From Cenarchaeum symbiont of Oopsacas minuta (lineage in GTDB: Archaea > Thermoproteota > Nitrososphaeria > Nitrososphaerales > Nitrosopumilaceae): 64,000 bases of DNA. Positions 48,325 to 59,600 of the stretch are shown here, in pieces. The stretch is taken from positions 101,429-165,428 of the forward strand of contig JAJIZT010000003.1 in NCBI GenBank assembly GCA_029948415.1. The letters run 5' to 3'. Positions within the stretch are counted from its first letter, which is position 1. Every line of letters begins with the position of its first letter. A model generated the notes under the pieces. That model ran no database searches and was not told the origin of the DNA. It saw nothing but the letters and a program-made list of their open reading frames with translations. The translations under genes were made by a program, and so were the position numbers.

Positions 48325-48472
48325 ATAAATTTATCAAATTGTAACGTACTATAAATCGTATTCGTCTATCTTGCTACAAACTTTATTCAAAATGATACCA
48401 TTGCAAAAATCAAGAGGATCTAATCAAGTATGTAAGATGAAACAGTCTTGCTAGCAGTATGATTATGACTAG

Positions 48473-49552
48473 TTAGATTTTACCTTTTTCAAGTAGCATC
48501 TCTGCTAAAAGAACGGCACCTTTGGCAGAACCCATTTTTTTGTTATGTGAAAACAACACATACTTTAGTCCATGCTCAAAGAGTTCTTCTCTCTCGACAC
48601 GACCTATGGTGGTGGTCATTCCATCTCCAACATTCCTCTCTAGACGTGGTTGTGGTCTAGATGGATCTGTGTGAAATGCATAGTAATTTTTTGGAGCTGA
48701 TGGCAGTCCTGCCACAGAGATATCCTTGTTCTCTTTTGCATATAGCTCCCCTGCTTTTACTAGATCTATATCTAATTCTGTCTCAACAAAGACTGACTCG
48801 GTATGACCGTCTATGACTGGCACGCGGGTGCACGTGCTACTTACCCGTATATCTGCATCTTTAATGTGATCCTCTTCAAGCTTGCCAAGTATCTTACGCG
48901 TCTCGGTTCTCACTTTATCTTCTTCATTTACAATGTATGGAACAATGTTGTCGTTTATCTGCATTGCAGAGACTCCTGGTGATCTACCGCCTCCTGATAT
49001 TGCTTGCATTGATGTCATCATTACTTTTTTTGCGCCATATTTTTCATAGAGTGGTTTTAGAGTTATTGCAAGACCTGTGGTGGTGCAGTTTGGCAACGGA
49101 GCTACCCATCCTTTCCAGCTATGGTTTCTCTTTTGTACATCTAGGAGATCTGCATGATCGTCGTTTATTCCGGGTATCAATATCGGAACGTCGTTTTCAT
49201 ATCTGTATGCAGAGCTAGTCGATATTACTGGCAAGACTGCGGCAAATTTTGTTTCAATGTTGCGTGCAGCCTCTGATTCTACGGCCGAAAATATCAGATC
49301 CAATTTTGATACGTCTATCTCATCTACGGACTTTACGGTCATGCTTTTTACGTATGATGGTATGACCCCGTCTACTTCCCATGCGATAACACCATCTGAG
49401 TTTTTTATGGCATCGAGATAGTTTTTCCCTGCACTTTTGGCAGATGCTGCTATCTGTGTTACCTCAAACCACGGATGATTCTCCAAAGATTGGATAAACT
49501 CTTGTCCAACAGACCCAGTTGCACCAACTATACAAACACGTTTTTTATCCAT
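48473..49552 (-). CDS. asd: aspartate-semialdehyde dehydrogenase
   Basis: 359 residues from MDKKRVCIVGATGSVGQ (NADP-binding loop). The active-site Cys is in PLPNCTTTG, and SGGGRSPG and HTESVFVETE belong to the catalytic domain of the archaeal/fungal-type enzyme. An ATG 6 nt upstream is possible; a TATA-like AATATAATAATAC on this strand (about 49572-49584) favours 49552. Works directly after lysC (32360). Confidence 0.94.
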   Translation of the reverse strand: MDKKRVCIVGATGSVGQEFIQSLENHPWFEVTQIAASAKSAGKNYLDAIKNSDGVIAWEVDGVIPSYVKSMTVKSVDEIDVSKLDLIFSAVESEAARNIETKFAAVLPVISTSSAYRYENDVPILIPGINDDHADLLDVQKRNHSWKGWVAPLPNCTTTGLAITLKPLYEKYGAKKVMMTSMQAISGGGRSPGVSAMQINDNIVPYIVNEEDKVRTETRKILGKLEEDHIKDADIRVSSTCTRVPVIDGHTESVFVETELDIDLVKAGELYAKENKDISVAGLPSAPKNYYAFHTDPSRPQPRLERNVGDGMTTTIGRVEREELFEHGLKYVLFSHNKKMGSAKGAVLLAEMLLEKGKI

Positions 49553-49646
49553 GATCAAATATGCCCATACTGTATTATTATATTTATGGAGATATCTTTG
49601 GTAAATTTATGCATACCAATAGAACGTAAAGATAAAAACTACCTAT

Positions 49647-50543
49647 ATGTATTCATCGTATATGATGTTAAATTATGACACACCGCTGTACAGGCCACCA
49701 TCTGAGAGTAATTCTCTCATATTTCAGGTCACACTTGGATGCTCTTTTAACAAATGCTCGTTTTGTGATATGTACCGCTCTAAAAAATATGTGGAAAGAT
49801 CTTGGGATCAGATAAAATCTGAGATTGACATGATGTCAAAAATAGATCCTGATGCTAAGAGGATATTCTTGGCCGATGGCGATGCGCTTAATTTAGAGAC
49901 AGAGTATTTGATAAAGATCATATCGTACATTCGCTTGAAATTTCCAAACGTAAAGAGAATATCTTCTTATGCAATGCCGATGAATGTTTTAAAAAAAACA
50001 CCAATAGAGCTTGCATCGATGAACAAGGCAGGGTTAGATATGTTGTATATTGGAGTGGAGAGCGGCTCTGATCTCGTACTAAAAAAAGTTACAAAGGGTG
50101 CACTTGGTGATACAATAATTCGAGCAGTGAAAAAGGCAAAGAATGCTAGATATATGATCTCGTGTATGATAATACTTGGTCTTGGAGGAAAAAAATATAC
50201 TCTAGATCACATAAATGGAACTGCTCGTGTGATAAGTGCTTGCGCTCCAGACTATGTTGGTGCACTCACGTTATATCTTGAAAATGGGATAAAAGAAGAA
50301 TTTCTGGACAAATATGGTGGAGAGTTTGAACGTATATCTGATGCAGACGCGTTAGATGAGCTAGAGAGACTAGTCTTTGCAATAAATGTAAAAAGTAATG
50401 TCGTATTTAGAGCAAATCATGGATCGAATGCATTTTATGTCAAAGGCACATTTCCTGCAGAGAAGAACTCTATGCTTGAACAGATTGCACATATGAAGAA
50501 AAATCCCCAGTTGGCAAGACCGCAGGGTCTACGTGGATTTTAG
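49647..50543 (+). CDS. radical SAM protein of unknown substrate
   Basis: 298 residues. The cluster motif is C32-x4-C37-x2-C40 (GCSFNKCSFCDMY), one residue wider than the canonical C-x3-C-x2-C, as in a group of COG1032-like enzymes. Later blocks: FLADGDALN, GLDMLYIGVESGSD and SCMIILGLGGKKY. The start could also be Met6 or Met7, which are nearer to the position predicted from a TATA-like GATAAAAAC (about 49629). Its stop is about 8 nt before the IS66-like element, so its 3' flank was remodelled but the gene looks whole. Confidence 0.82.
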   Translation: MYSSYMMLNYDTPLYRPPSESNSLIFQVTLGCSFNKCSFCDMYRSKKYVERSWDQIKSEIDMMSKIDPDAKRIFLADGDALNLETEYLIKIISYIRLKFPNVKRISSYAMPMNVLKKTPIELASMNKAGLDMLYIGVESGSDLVLKKVTKGALGDTIIRAVKKAKNARYMISCMIILGLGGKKYTLDHINGTARVISACAPDYVGALTLYLENGIKEEFLDKYGGEFERISDADALDELERLVFAINVKSNVVFRANHGSNAFYVKGTFPAEKNSMLEQIAHMKKNPQLARPQGLRGF

Positions 50544-50581
50544 ACTTTTTCGTAACTGTCTAGAGTTTTAAAGTACCATCC

Positions 50582-51302
50582 TCAAGATATATAGTCATGA
50601 AAGTTTAGATTTCGTTGTCTACATGTCTCATTTACACTCATCAATATCTTGTGTGATGTAGCGCCATCATCTGTTCGATGACCGTTTGTAATCTTTCGTA
50701 TTACCACGTTTGGCTTCTCTGCAGTATTATTATGTGAATCAGTTCCAGTCTTCAAGAACGTGAAAAGCATGTCTTGTTCACGCTTTAGACGTTTGACAAA
50801 TCTGATACAATTCTTTTCTGTATATTCTTTGGATAAAAGATACGATAAACGACGCTCGAGTTTTTTTATGACATTTGATTTATCACGAATGTTTACAGCA
50901 TTATGTGAGTCATTTAGGATCTTTTTCAAACATTTTCCAAAAACAATAAACTCTTTTTTGGGATTTTTATACTGTAGAATATCTCTCATATAATGAACAT
51001 GGCATCTTTGATGACTGTTTCCAACGTAATTCCACGCAGACCATGAATCACTTGTCAGTGTATCCTTTTAACACTCTCATTGGAGCTATTCTACCACGTG
51101 ATTTGTCAATCTCATATATGGTCGTCCATTTTCCAACAAATGCCCACAACCAATGATTCTTCCCGTTGATGCGCCAGCTAGTCTCATCCCCATGTATATT
51201 CAACTCGGTTTTTAGATCTCTTATCATCTGTTCATATAATGGGCCAAATGCTGTAGCAGTTTTTTTTACTGCGTGATTTATGGTAGATTCATTCATGTGT
51301 AT
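50582..51302 (-). pseudogene. IS66 transposase, C-terminal part
   Basis: GIHMNESTINHAVKKTATAF, GDETSWRINGKNHWLWAFVG (IS66 DDE region) and KGYTDK lead to a 1-nt frameshift near 51045. SWSAWNYVGNSHQRCHVHYM and the C-terminal part (MRDILQYKNPKKEF...) continue in another frame to 50582. Joined to the N-terminal part at 52687 when the inserted IS is removed. Confidence 0.8.
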
Positions 51303-51358
51303 ACCAGACCGTATGCACATTACCAATAAAGTTAGATCAGTTCTTGACTGGATACTGC

Positions 51359-51447
51359 ATGATCAAAGCATGAGCAAACAAATCAAAATGTCACAAGTAT
51401 GATCAAAGCTTGAGAGAGTTCTACAAACAGATCAAAATGTCAGAAAT
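51359..51447. repeat. imperfect direct repeat inside the nested IS
   Basis: ATGATCAAAGCATGAG (51359) and ATGATCAAAGCTTGAG (51399) start two units that share AATCAAAATGTCA / GATCAAAATGTCAG. It lies in the non-coding end of the IS downstream of the transposase stop. Confidence 0.5.
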
Positions 51448-51616
51448 ATGACAAAAACGGTAACATCATGCGCAGGCATGTTGCACAGAGGTGTGCTACT
51501 TTATTTGAGAACAGACTCGTTCCATAGGTTTGACATACTTGCGGTCATTGAACAGGATGTGCAGATTTGTCAGCCCAGTGACAACTTGGATCTCTTTGTA
51601 AAACTCTTCCTTGCTA

Positions 51617-52606
51617 TCATACACTCATCCTGCGGAACCATTTTAGTCGGTTTATCGCATGCTCTACTCTAATACGTTTACGACTAATTCTTTTATTGTA
51701 TTTCTGATCTGTCTCTGTCATCTCGTAACCTTTGGGTTTTTTGTATGGTTGCTTTGAAATTATTCCAGGATAATCTTTCTCTACACCAAGATATCCTTTA
51801 TCTGTATACAGTATGATACGATGTTCTTGTTTTGTACTAGGATCTCTCATGTTCTTTGTCCATTTGCCAAAATTTGGTGGATTGCGTCGTAGTACTTCCA
51901 TGTCGTGTGCAGAACCTTCTTCAGGATGGCCTACATCAAGTACTAGTCCATCTTTGTTTGAGGTTATCTGGATATTGTACACATGTCGCTTGCGTTTTCC
52001 AGAGTATGCCTTTACTTGTGGTCTTTGAACCTGTACAAACGTGGCATCAAGATATAGCTCACCTGCACTCTTGCCTGGAACAAATTCTTTAAACGCTTGG
52101 ATGGTGCGTTCTTTCCGTATTGTAGCTGCAATGTTTTCGGCAGTTGGAAGGATCTTCATCAACAGCACATCTGCTAATGCTAGATATCTACTGACTGTAC
52201 TCTGATCAATGTGGGCATATGCTGCAAATATTTCTTGCTTTTTGTTGTTGCGTTTGCGAGACAATGCAATAAACAAGACTCGTCTTACAGAGAGAATGCA
52301 TGTGTTTCCTGACTCGTTGGCATATTCGGAGAAACGTGGTGCATTTGGTGAATTTTTAACAGCATTTTCAAATCGTACAAGGATCCATTCAAACTCGTTA
52401 CGTTCTAATCCCGTAGTGGCGTAAAGGTTTTGGTCATCATCAATTATCTGATCAAACACAGTGTCATTGGACAATCTGCCTTTCTTGTAATCATGCAATT
52501 CTGCTTTAGATTGCTCACTTTCTGCTTTAAATTTCTCAATTTCTGCTTTCAATTCGGTATTTTTCTTTTCTAGTTTGAGAATCATACGCTTGTCTGAATC
52601 ACACAT
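51617..52606 (-). CDS. IS5-superfamily transposase (DDE_Tnp_4-like)
   Basis: 329 residues, unbroken. An N-terminal coiled coil (MILKLEKKNTELKAEIEKFK and onward, to about 42) is followed by a helical domain with HIDQSTVSRYLALADVLL (HTH). The DDE core has ELYLDATFVQVQRP, a second Asp in ILYTDKGYLGVEKDYPG and Glu in RIRVEHAINRLKWFR. Similar to ISL2/IS1031-group transposases, whose elements duplicate 3 bp on insertion, as seen here. Possibly still active. Confidence 0.88.
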   Translation of the reverse strand: MCDSDKRMILKLEKKNTELKAEIEKFKAESEQSKAELHDYKKGRLSNDTVFDQIIDDDQNLYATTGLERNEFEWILVRFENAVKNSPNAPRFSEYANESGNTCILSVRRVLFIALSRKRNNKKQEIFAAYAHIDQSTVSRYLALADVLLMKILPTAENIAATIRKERTIQAFKEFVPGKSAGELYLDATFVQVQRPQVKAYSGKRKRHVYNIQITSNKDGLVLDVGHPEEGSAHDMEVLRRNPPNFGKWTKNMRDPSTKQEHRIILYTDKGYLGVEKDYPGIISKQPYKKPKGYEMTETDQKYNKRISRKRIRVEHAINRLKWFRRMSV

Positions 52607-52686
52607 GCCATGTGTGTATTACACTTGATCTTGGATCTTTCGTTTCATCATAATTGATTTTTTTGTCAATGTGCATAAGGTCTACC

Positions 52687-53280
52687 GTATATCATTTCTA
52701 ATAGTTGGGATATTTTTTGATATGATAATCCAAGTGTTTTGAGTACAATTAAAAATGCTGCTAGTCGGATTCCAAATCTTTCATTTGGTAATGCAGTATG
52801 GATTTTTGATGTGATTGTTTTTTTGCAACATTTACAATATCTTCTAGATATAGTATTGTATACCTGTGCTGGAATAATATCTTCTACTATACGTGTGTAT
52901 TTATGCACAATTTTGGATAGTTTGTTTCCGCAGACATGACATGATTTTTGATCCACCTCGGTTTTGTTATCAATGTGAACTGGTCGTTTTCTGCTGGTTC
53001 TTGCATGTTAAGTTTTATAACTGAATCTGGTTTGTTGGGTTTTGCACGAATATTCTTTGCTGTAAGAGCATTTATCGTGATTTTTAATTCTTCATTCTCA
53101 TTTTTTGTCTGTTGTGTAGTTTCTTGATATTCTTGTATCGCTTTTCCTTGTTGCTGTATCTTTTCTCCTTGTTGCTGTATTGTTTCTCCTTGTTGTTTGT
53201 TTTCCTTGCGTAATAATGCAAGTTTTTTTCTCTAGATTCTCAGACCTAGGACAAATGTGGTCTATTTTTTCATTATTCAT
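52687..53280 (-). pseudogene. IS66 transposase, N-terminal part
   Basis: CHVCGNKLSKIVHKYTRIVE, then DIIPAQ and RRYCKCCKKT form the zinc-binding region, and LPNERFGIRLAAFLIVLKTL leads to LLEMIYG at the insertion point. The upstream leader (to 53280) is shifted into other frames, with a polar repeat-rich segment (TTRRNNTATRRKDTATRK). Confidence 0.7.
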
Positions 53281-53375
53281 GAACGATTTTTTGTATTATA
53301 CACCTGATCCAAAAATGTAATGATGAAAAATATTGGATCAAATGGTCAGATTACTTCAAAACTCTAGATAGTTAC

Positions 53376-53631
53376 GTTTTTTCCAAGATTTGGATTTTTG
53401 AATGGTTAGATGCGTGCCCCATTTGACGTATTTACTATCAGCATGTATGCAGAACCTCCTGATTGCACACATGTCAGCTAAAATCCGTACAGTAAACAAT
53501 ACCATCGTATTCAACATGGATCATTCCTGATGTGGGGGTATTTTCATCAATAAACCACAATCATGGGGTGATCTATTTGTTTAGGTTTGAATTCTGTCTA
53601 TATGATATTTAGGCAGGTTATGCAACTAAGT
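53376..53631 (-). mobile_element. inverted left-end fragment of IS-A
   Basis: Read in inverse, 53631 downward begins ACTTAGTTGCATAACCTGCC and follows IS-A to about its base 250, where it meets the IS66-like end. The IS terminus is 15 bp upstream of the TATA box of the giant gene. Confidence 0.85.
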
Positions 53632-53645
53632 AAAGCCGATCGCGA

Positions 53646-53656
53646 CATATATAAAT
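53646..53656 (+). promoter_or_regulatory. TATA box of the giant surface protein gene
   Basis: CATATATAAAT centred near 53651. Transcription would start near 53676-53680, at the TTG (53679) or just before the GTG (53685), giving a leaderless message. Confidence 0.65.
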
Positions 53657-53684
53657 CATTAATTATGGTCAATACATATTGTAT

Positions 53685-56600
53685 GTGATTACCATATTTG
53701 CATTGGTATTATTATCTCCATTACCATTCATCTCGCCGTTTGATTATCATGTACAAGACACTACCGTTCAATCTCTTTTTGGTCAATCATACCATGATAT
53801 CATCAAAACAAGAAATGCTTATGCACAAGATCTCCCACCGATTGCATTATCTGACATCCAGTACGGTGGATTTGGTGCATCTCCAGTATCTTTCATAACC
53901 AACGGCACAGAGTATCCAACACTAGACGCCACAGTCGACATTACCACCACCCAAATAGATGGCTCTACATATGCCCTAGTGACAGCATTTAATGATGATA
54001 GCCTCCAAATAATAGACATCACCAACCCTGCATCTCCATCTCCTGTAACAAGTATAACAGACAGCACAGAATATCCAGAACTAGATGCCGCATCCGGCAT
54101 TACCACCACCAAAATAGATGGCTCTACATACGCCCTAGTGACATCAGTAAATGATGACGGCGTCCAAATAATAAACATCACCAACCCTGCATCTCCATCC
54201 CCAATAGCTGATATAACCGACGGCGCAGACTATCCAGAACTAGACGGAGCAACCCGCATTACCACCACCCAAATAGATGGTTCCACATACGCCCTAGTGG
54301 CGGCAAATAGAGATAATGGCGTCCAAATAATAAACATCACCAACCCATCAGACCCATCTCCTACAGCTGACATAAACCAAGACGCAGAGTATCCATTACT
54401 AGACTTCCCAATATACCTCACCACCACCCAAATAGATGGCTCTACATACGCCCTAGTGACAGCATTTAGTGATGATAGCCTCCAAATAATAAACATCACC
54501 AACCCTGCATCTCCATCTCTAGTATCAAACATAACCGATGGCGCAGACTATCCAGAACTAGACGGCGCATCTGGCATCACCACCGTCCAAATAGACGGCA
54601 CCACATACGCCCTAGTGGCGGCAAATAGAGATAATGGCGTCCAAATAATAAACATCACCAACCCTGCATCCCCATCTCCAGTGGCAAACATAACCGACGG
54701 TAGAGAGTATGAAAAACTAGACCGCGCATCAGACATTACCACCACCCAAATAAACGGTATCACATACGCCCTAGTGACAGCATTTGATGATAATAGCGTC
54801 CAAATAATAGACATCACCACCCCCGCATCTCCATCTCCAGTAGCTGCCATAACCGACGGTATAGAGTATCCAGAACTAGAAGGCGCATCAGACATTACCA
54901 CCACCCAAATAAACGGTATCACATACGCCCTAGTAACAGCACGTTCTGATGATGGCGTCCAAATAATAAAACTTGGAGAGATCCAAATTGGAACAGTAAC
55001 ACCTCTATCAATCAATACTAGTACCAACAATGCATATGCAAATACAGGTGATACATTGACTATAGAATTAAACGTAAATAATACCATAGCCACACATACT
55101 GCAAACATTGTAAATCTATCAACTCCAACGATAACCACAAATGGTAGTAGTCTTGTCGCATCGATAACAATTCCATCTAGTCCAATAGAAGAGTATGCAA
55201 CATTTATCATTACAGTTGCAAACTCGTTAGGTGTCTCGTTGGATATAACACAAAATGATCTACCATCAGATCCAAACATCTTTGTAGACACAATACCTCC
55301 AAGAATATCTCTAATATCCTCTGCAAACTATACAGTACTGCAAAACACCACAAACCTAGTCATTCCAGGCGCAATCGTAATTGATGGTGATCCAAATTAC
55401 TCTGGCACTTTTACTGTTACCACAAATGACACACTTGACACAAGTACAATAGGCTCTACTGTTCTCTATACATACACTGCAGATACAGATGGGGCAGGTA
55501 ATCTAGGTCAGAGTACAACTAGAACCGTTACCGTCATAGACGCTGAACCAATTACAGTTACAGATCTAACTGTCTCAAGTAACAGCGGCAACGACAACAA
55601 TTACGCTAGAGCAGGTCAAACAATAACCATCACATTAACCACAGACGGCACAGACATTGGAAATGTCACAGGTACCATACTCGGCAGAGAATTTACATCT
55701 TTTAATTTTTCTGGTAGCGCAATATTTCGCAGCACTATACAAACAGGTGATGATGGAGACCTCGTATTTGATATTACCGTAACAAACTCTACTGGACACG
55801 CAATAAGAATTACACAAAATGACATTGCCAGTGACTCTATAATTTTAGACACTATCGCACCTACCATCACACTCAACGGTCTTTCCAATATAATATCTAG
55901 TTTGGGTGTACCATTTGCAGATCCAGGCGCTATTGCAACAGATACATCATATGGTACACAATTAGTCACCAGTACTGACCCAGTAAACACAAACGCACTA
56001 GGCACATATACTCTATCATACACGGCACCAAATGACCTAGCTGGCAATCCAGGTCCAACCATAACAAGAACTGTCAGCGTTCAAGATCTCCCACCGATTG
56101 CATTATTTGGAATGCCGTTAGGTAAACTTGGCGTCTCTCCAGTATCTTCCATAACCGACAGTGCAAACTATCCAGAACTAGCTGGCGCAACCAGCATCAC
56201 CACCACTCAAATAGATGGTTCCACATACGCCCTAGTGGCAGCACAAAATGATGATGGCGTCCAAATAATAAACATCAGCAATCCTGCATCCCCATCTCCA
56301 ATAGCTGATATAACAGACGGCACCGACTATCCCGAACTAAGCACCCCACTAGGCATTACCACCACCAAAATAGATGGTTCCACATACGCCCTAGTGGCAG
56401 CATTTACTGATGATGGCGTCCAAATAATAGACATCAGCAATCCTGCATCCCCATCTCCAATAGCTGATATAACAGACGGTACAGACTATCCAGAACTAAA
56501 TGGCGCATCCAGCATCACCACCACTCAAATAGATGGTTCCACATACGCCCTAGTGACATCAAATAATGATGATGGCGTCCAAATAATAAACATCAGCAAC

Positions 56601-59600
56601 CCAGCATCCCCATCTCCAATAGCTGATATAACAGACGGCACAGACTATCCCGAACTAAACAACCCACTAGGCATTACCACCACCAAAATAGATGGTTCCA
56701 CATACGCTCTAGTGGCAGCACAAATTGATGATGGCGTCCAAATAATAGACATTACCAACCCAGCATCCCCATCTCCAATAGCTGATATAACAGACGGCAC
56801 AGACTATCCAGAACTAAATGGCGCATACAGCATCACCACCACTCAAATAGATGGTTCCACATACGCCCTAGTGGCATCACAAATTGATAATGGCGTCCAA
56901 ATAATAGACATCAGCAATCCTGCATCCCCATCCCCAATAGCTAACATAACAGACGGCACAGACTATCCAGAACTAGATGGCGCAACCAGCATCACCACCA
57001 CCAAAATAGATGGTTCCACATACGCCCTAGTTGCAGCACAAGATGATAATGGCGTCCAAATAATAAACATCACCAACCCTGCATCACCATCCCCAATAGC
57101 TAACATAACAGACGGCACAGACTATCCAGAACTAAATGGCGCATCCGGCATTACCACCACCAAAATAGATGGTTCCACATACGCCCTAGTTGCAGCACGT
57201 TTTGATAATGGAGTCCAAATAATAAAACTTGGAAATCTACCACCAGTTATTCCTCTATCAATCTATACTAGTACAAACAATGCATATGCAAATACAGGCG
57301 ATACATTGACTATAGAATTAAACGTAAATGATACCATAGCCACGCATACTGCAAACATTGCAAATCTATCAACTCCAACGATAACCACAAATGATGGCAA
57401 TCTTGTCGCATCGATAACAATTCCATCTAGTCCAATAGAAGAATATGCAACATTTGCCATTACAGTTGCAAACTCGCTAGGTGTCTCGTTGGATATAACA
57501 CAAAATGATCTACCATCAGATTCAAACATCTTTATAGATACAATACCTCCAACAATATCTCTAATATCCTCTGCAAACTATACAGTATTGCAAAACACCA
57601 CAGACCCATTCATTCCAGGTGCAATCGTAACTGATGGTGATCCAAATTACTCTGGCACTTTTACTGTTACCACAAATGGCACACTTGATACAAGTACAAA
57701 AGGCTCTACTGTTCTCTATACATACACTGCTGATACAGATGGGGCAGGTAATCTAGGTCAGAGTACAACTCGAACCGTTACCGTCATAGACGCTGAACCA
57801 ATTACAGTTACAGATCTAACTGTCGCAAGTAACGGCATCAACAATTACGCTAGAGCAGGTCAAACAATAACCATCACATTAACCACAGATGGCACAGACA
57901 TTGAAACTGCAACTGGCACCATACTCGGCAGAGAATTTACATCTTTTAATTTTTCTGGTAACGCAATATTTCGCAGCACTGTACAGACAGGTGATGATGG
58001 AGACCTTGTATTTGATATCACTATAACAAACTCTACTAGACACGCAATCAGAATTACACAAAATGACATTGCCGGTGACTCTATAATTTTAGATACTATC
58101 GCACCTACCATCACACTCAACGGTCTTTCCAATATGCCATCTAGTTTGGGCGTTCCATTTGCAGATCCAGGCGCTATTGCAACAGATACATCATATGGTA
58201 CACAATTAGTCACCAGTACTGACCCAGTAAACACAAACACACTAGGCACATATACTCTATCATACACGGCACCAAATGACCTAGCTGGCAATCTAGGTCC
58301 AACCATAACAAGAACTGTCAGCGTTCAAGATATCCAGCCAATTGCATTATCTGATATCCAGTACGGACTTGTTGCATCTCCAGTATCCTCCATAACCAAA
58401 GACACAAACTATCCAATACTAGACGGTTCATATGGAATTGCCATTACCCAAATAAATGATTTCACATACGCCCTAGTGGCAGCATTTAATGATGACGGCG
58501 TCCAAATAATAAACATCACCACCCCCACATCCCCATCTAACGTAACCCACATAACTAGTTCAGGGTTTAGCGGTCTAATCGGCCCACTCGGTATTGCCAC
58601 CACCGAAATAAATGACTACACATACGCCATAGTGGCAGGACATCTTAGTGCCATTGAAGTAGTAAACATCACCACGCCAACAAAACCATCCTCAACATAT
58701 ACTATAAGAAATAGCAATGATGTCTTTGCAACACGTTCAGCAGAAATCACCACCACCCAAATAGATGGATCCACATACTCCCTACATACATCACCTCCTT
58801 TACATTACATCGAAATGATAAATATAACCGACCCAACAAGGATATCAGAACCAATATCATTAATAAACAGCTCAGATTATCCAGCATTCAACGGCCCATT
58901 CGGTATCACCACCACCCAAATAGATGGCTCTACATACGCCCTAGTTACAGCATACGATGATGATGCCGTCCAAATAATAAACATAACAAACCCCGCTTCC
59001 ATATACCCAGTATATGCCATAACCAACAGCACAGAGTATCCAGAACTAGATGGCGCACGCAGCATCACCACCACCCAAATAGATGGCTCCACATACGCCC
59101 TAGTGACAGCAGTTCTTGATGACGGCGTCCAAATAATAAACATCACCACCCCCACATCCCCAACTCCAGTAGCAAGTATAACCAACAGCTCAGATTATCC
59201 AGCACTCGGCGGCGCACGCAGCATCACCACCACCCAAATAGAAAACTCTACATACGCCCTAGTGACAGCATTTACTGATGATAGCGTCCAAATAATAGAC
59301 ATCACCAACCCTGCATCCCCATCTCCTGTAACAAGTATAACAGACAGCACAGAATATCCAGAACTAGATGGCGTATCCAGCATTACCACCACCAAAATAG
59401 ATGGTATCACATATGCCCTAGTGACAGCATATATTGATGATGGTGTCCAAATAATAAAACTTGTAAAGGCACCAACTGGAGAAACAACAACCCCTCTATC
59501 GATCAAAAGTAGCAGTGGTGCATATGCAAATTCAAGCGATACATTGACTATAGAATTAAACATAGACTCAATCATCTACTCGTATGTGGCAAACATAATA

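Larger units (their letters stand above)
51306..52683 (-). mobile_element. intact-looking IS nested in the IS66-like element
   Basis: 1,378 bp. Terminal inverted repeats AGACCGTATGCACATTACC and AGACCTTATGCACATTGAC (inverted), flanked by the direct repeat ACC at 51303-51305 and 52684-52686. Excising it with one ACC restores the IS66 frame exactly (EMIYG-IHMNES). It has one full transposase gene. Confidence 0.9.
50552..53374 (-). mobile_element. IS66-like element interrupted by another IS
   Basis: Terminal inverted repeats GTAACTGTCTAGAGTTTT (from 50552) and, inverted, GTAACTATCTAGAGTTTT (to 53374). Without the inserted IS (1,378 bp plus 3-bp duplication) it is about 1.44 kb and carries only the large transposase. 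No exact 8-bp duplication was seen at its borders. Confidence 0.75.
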
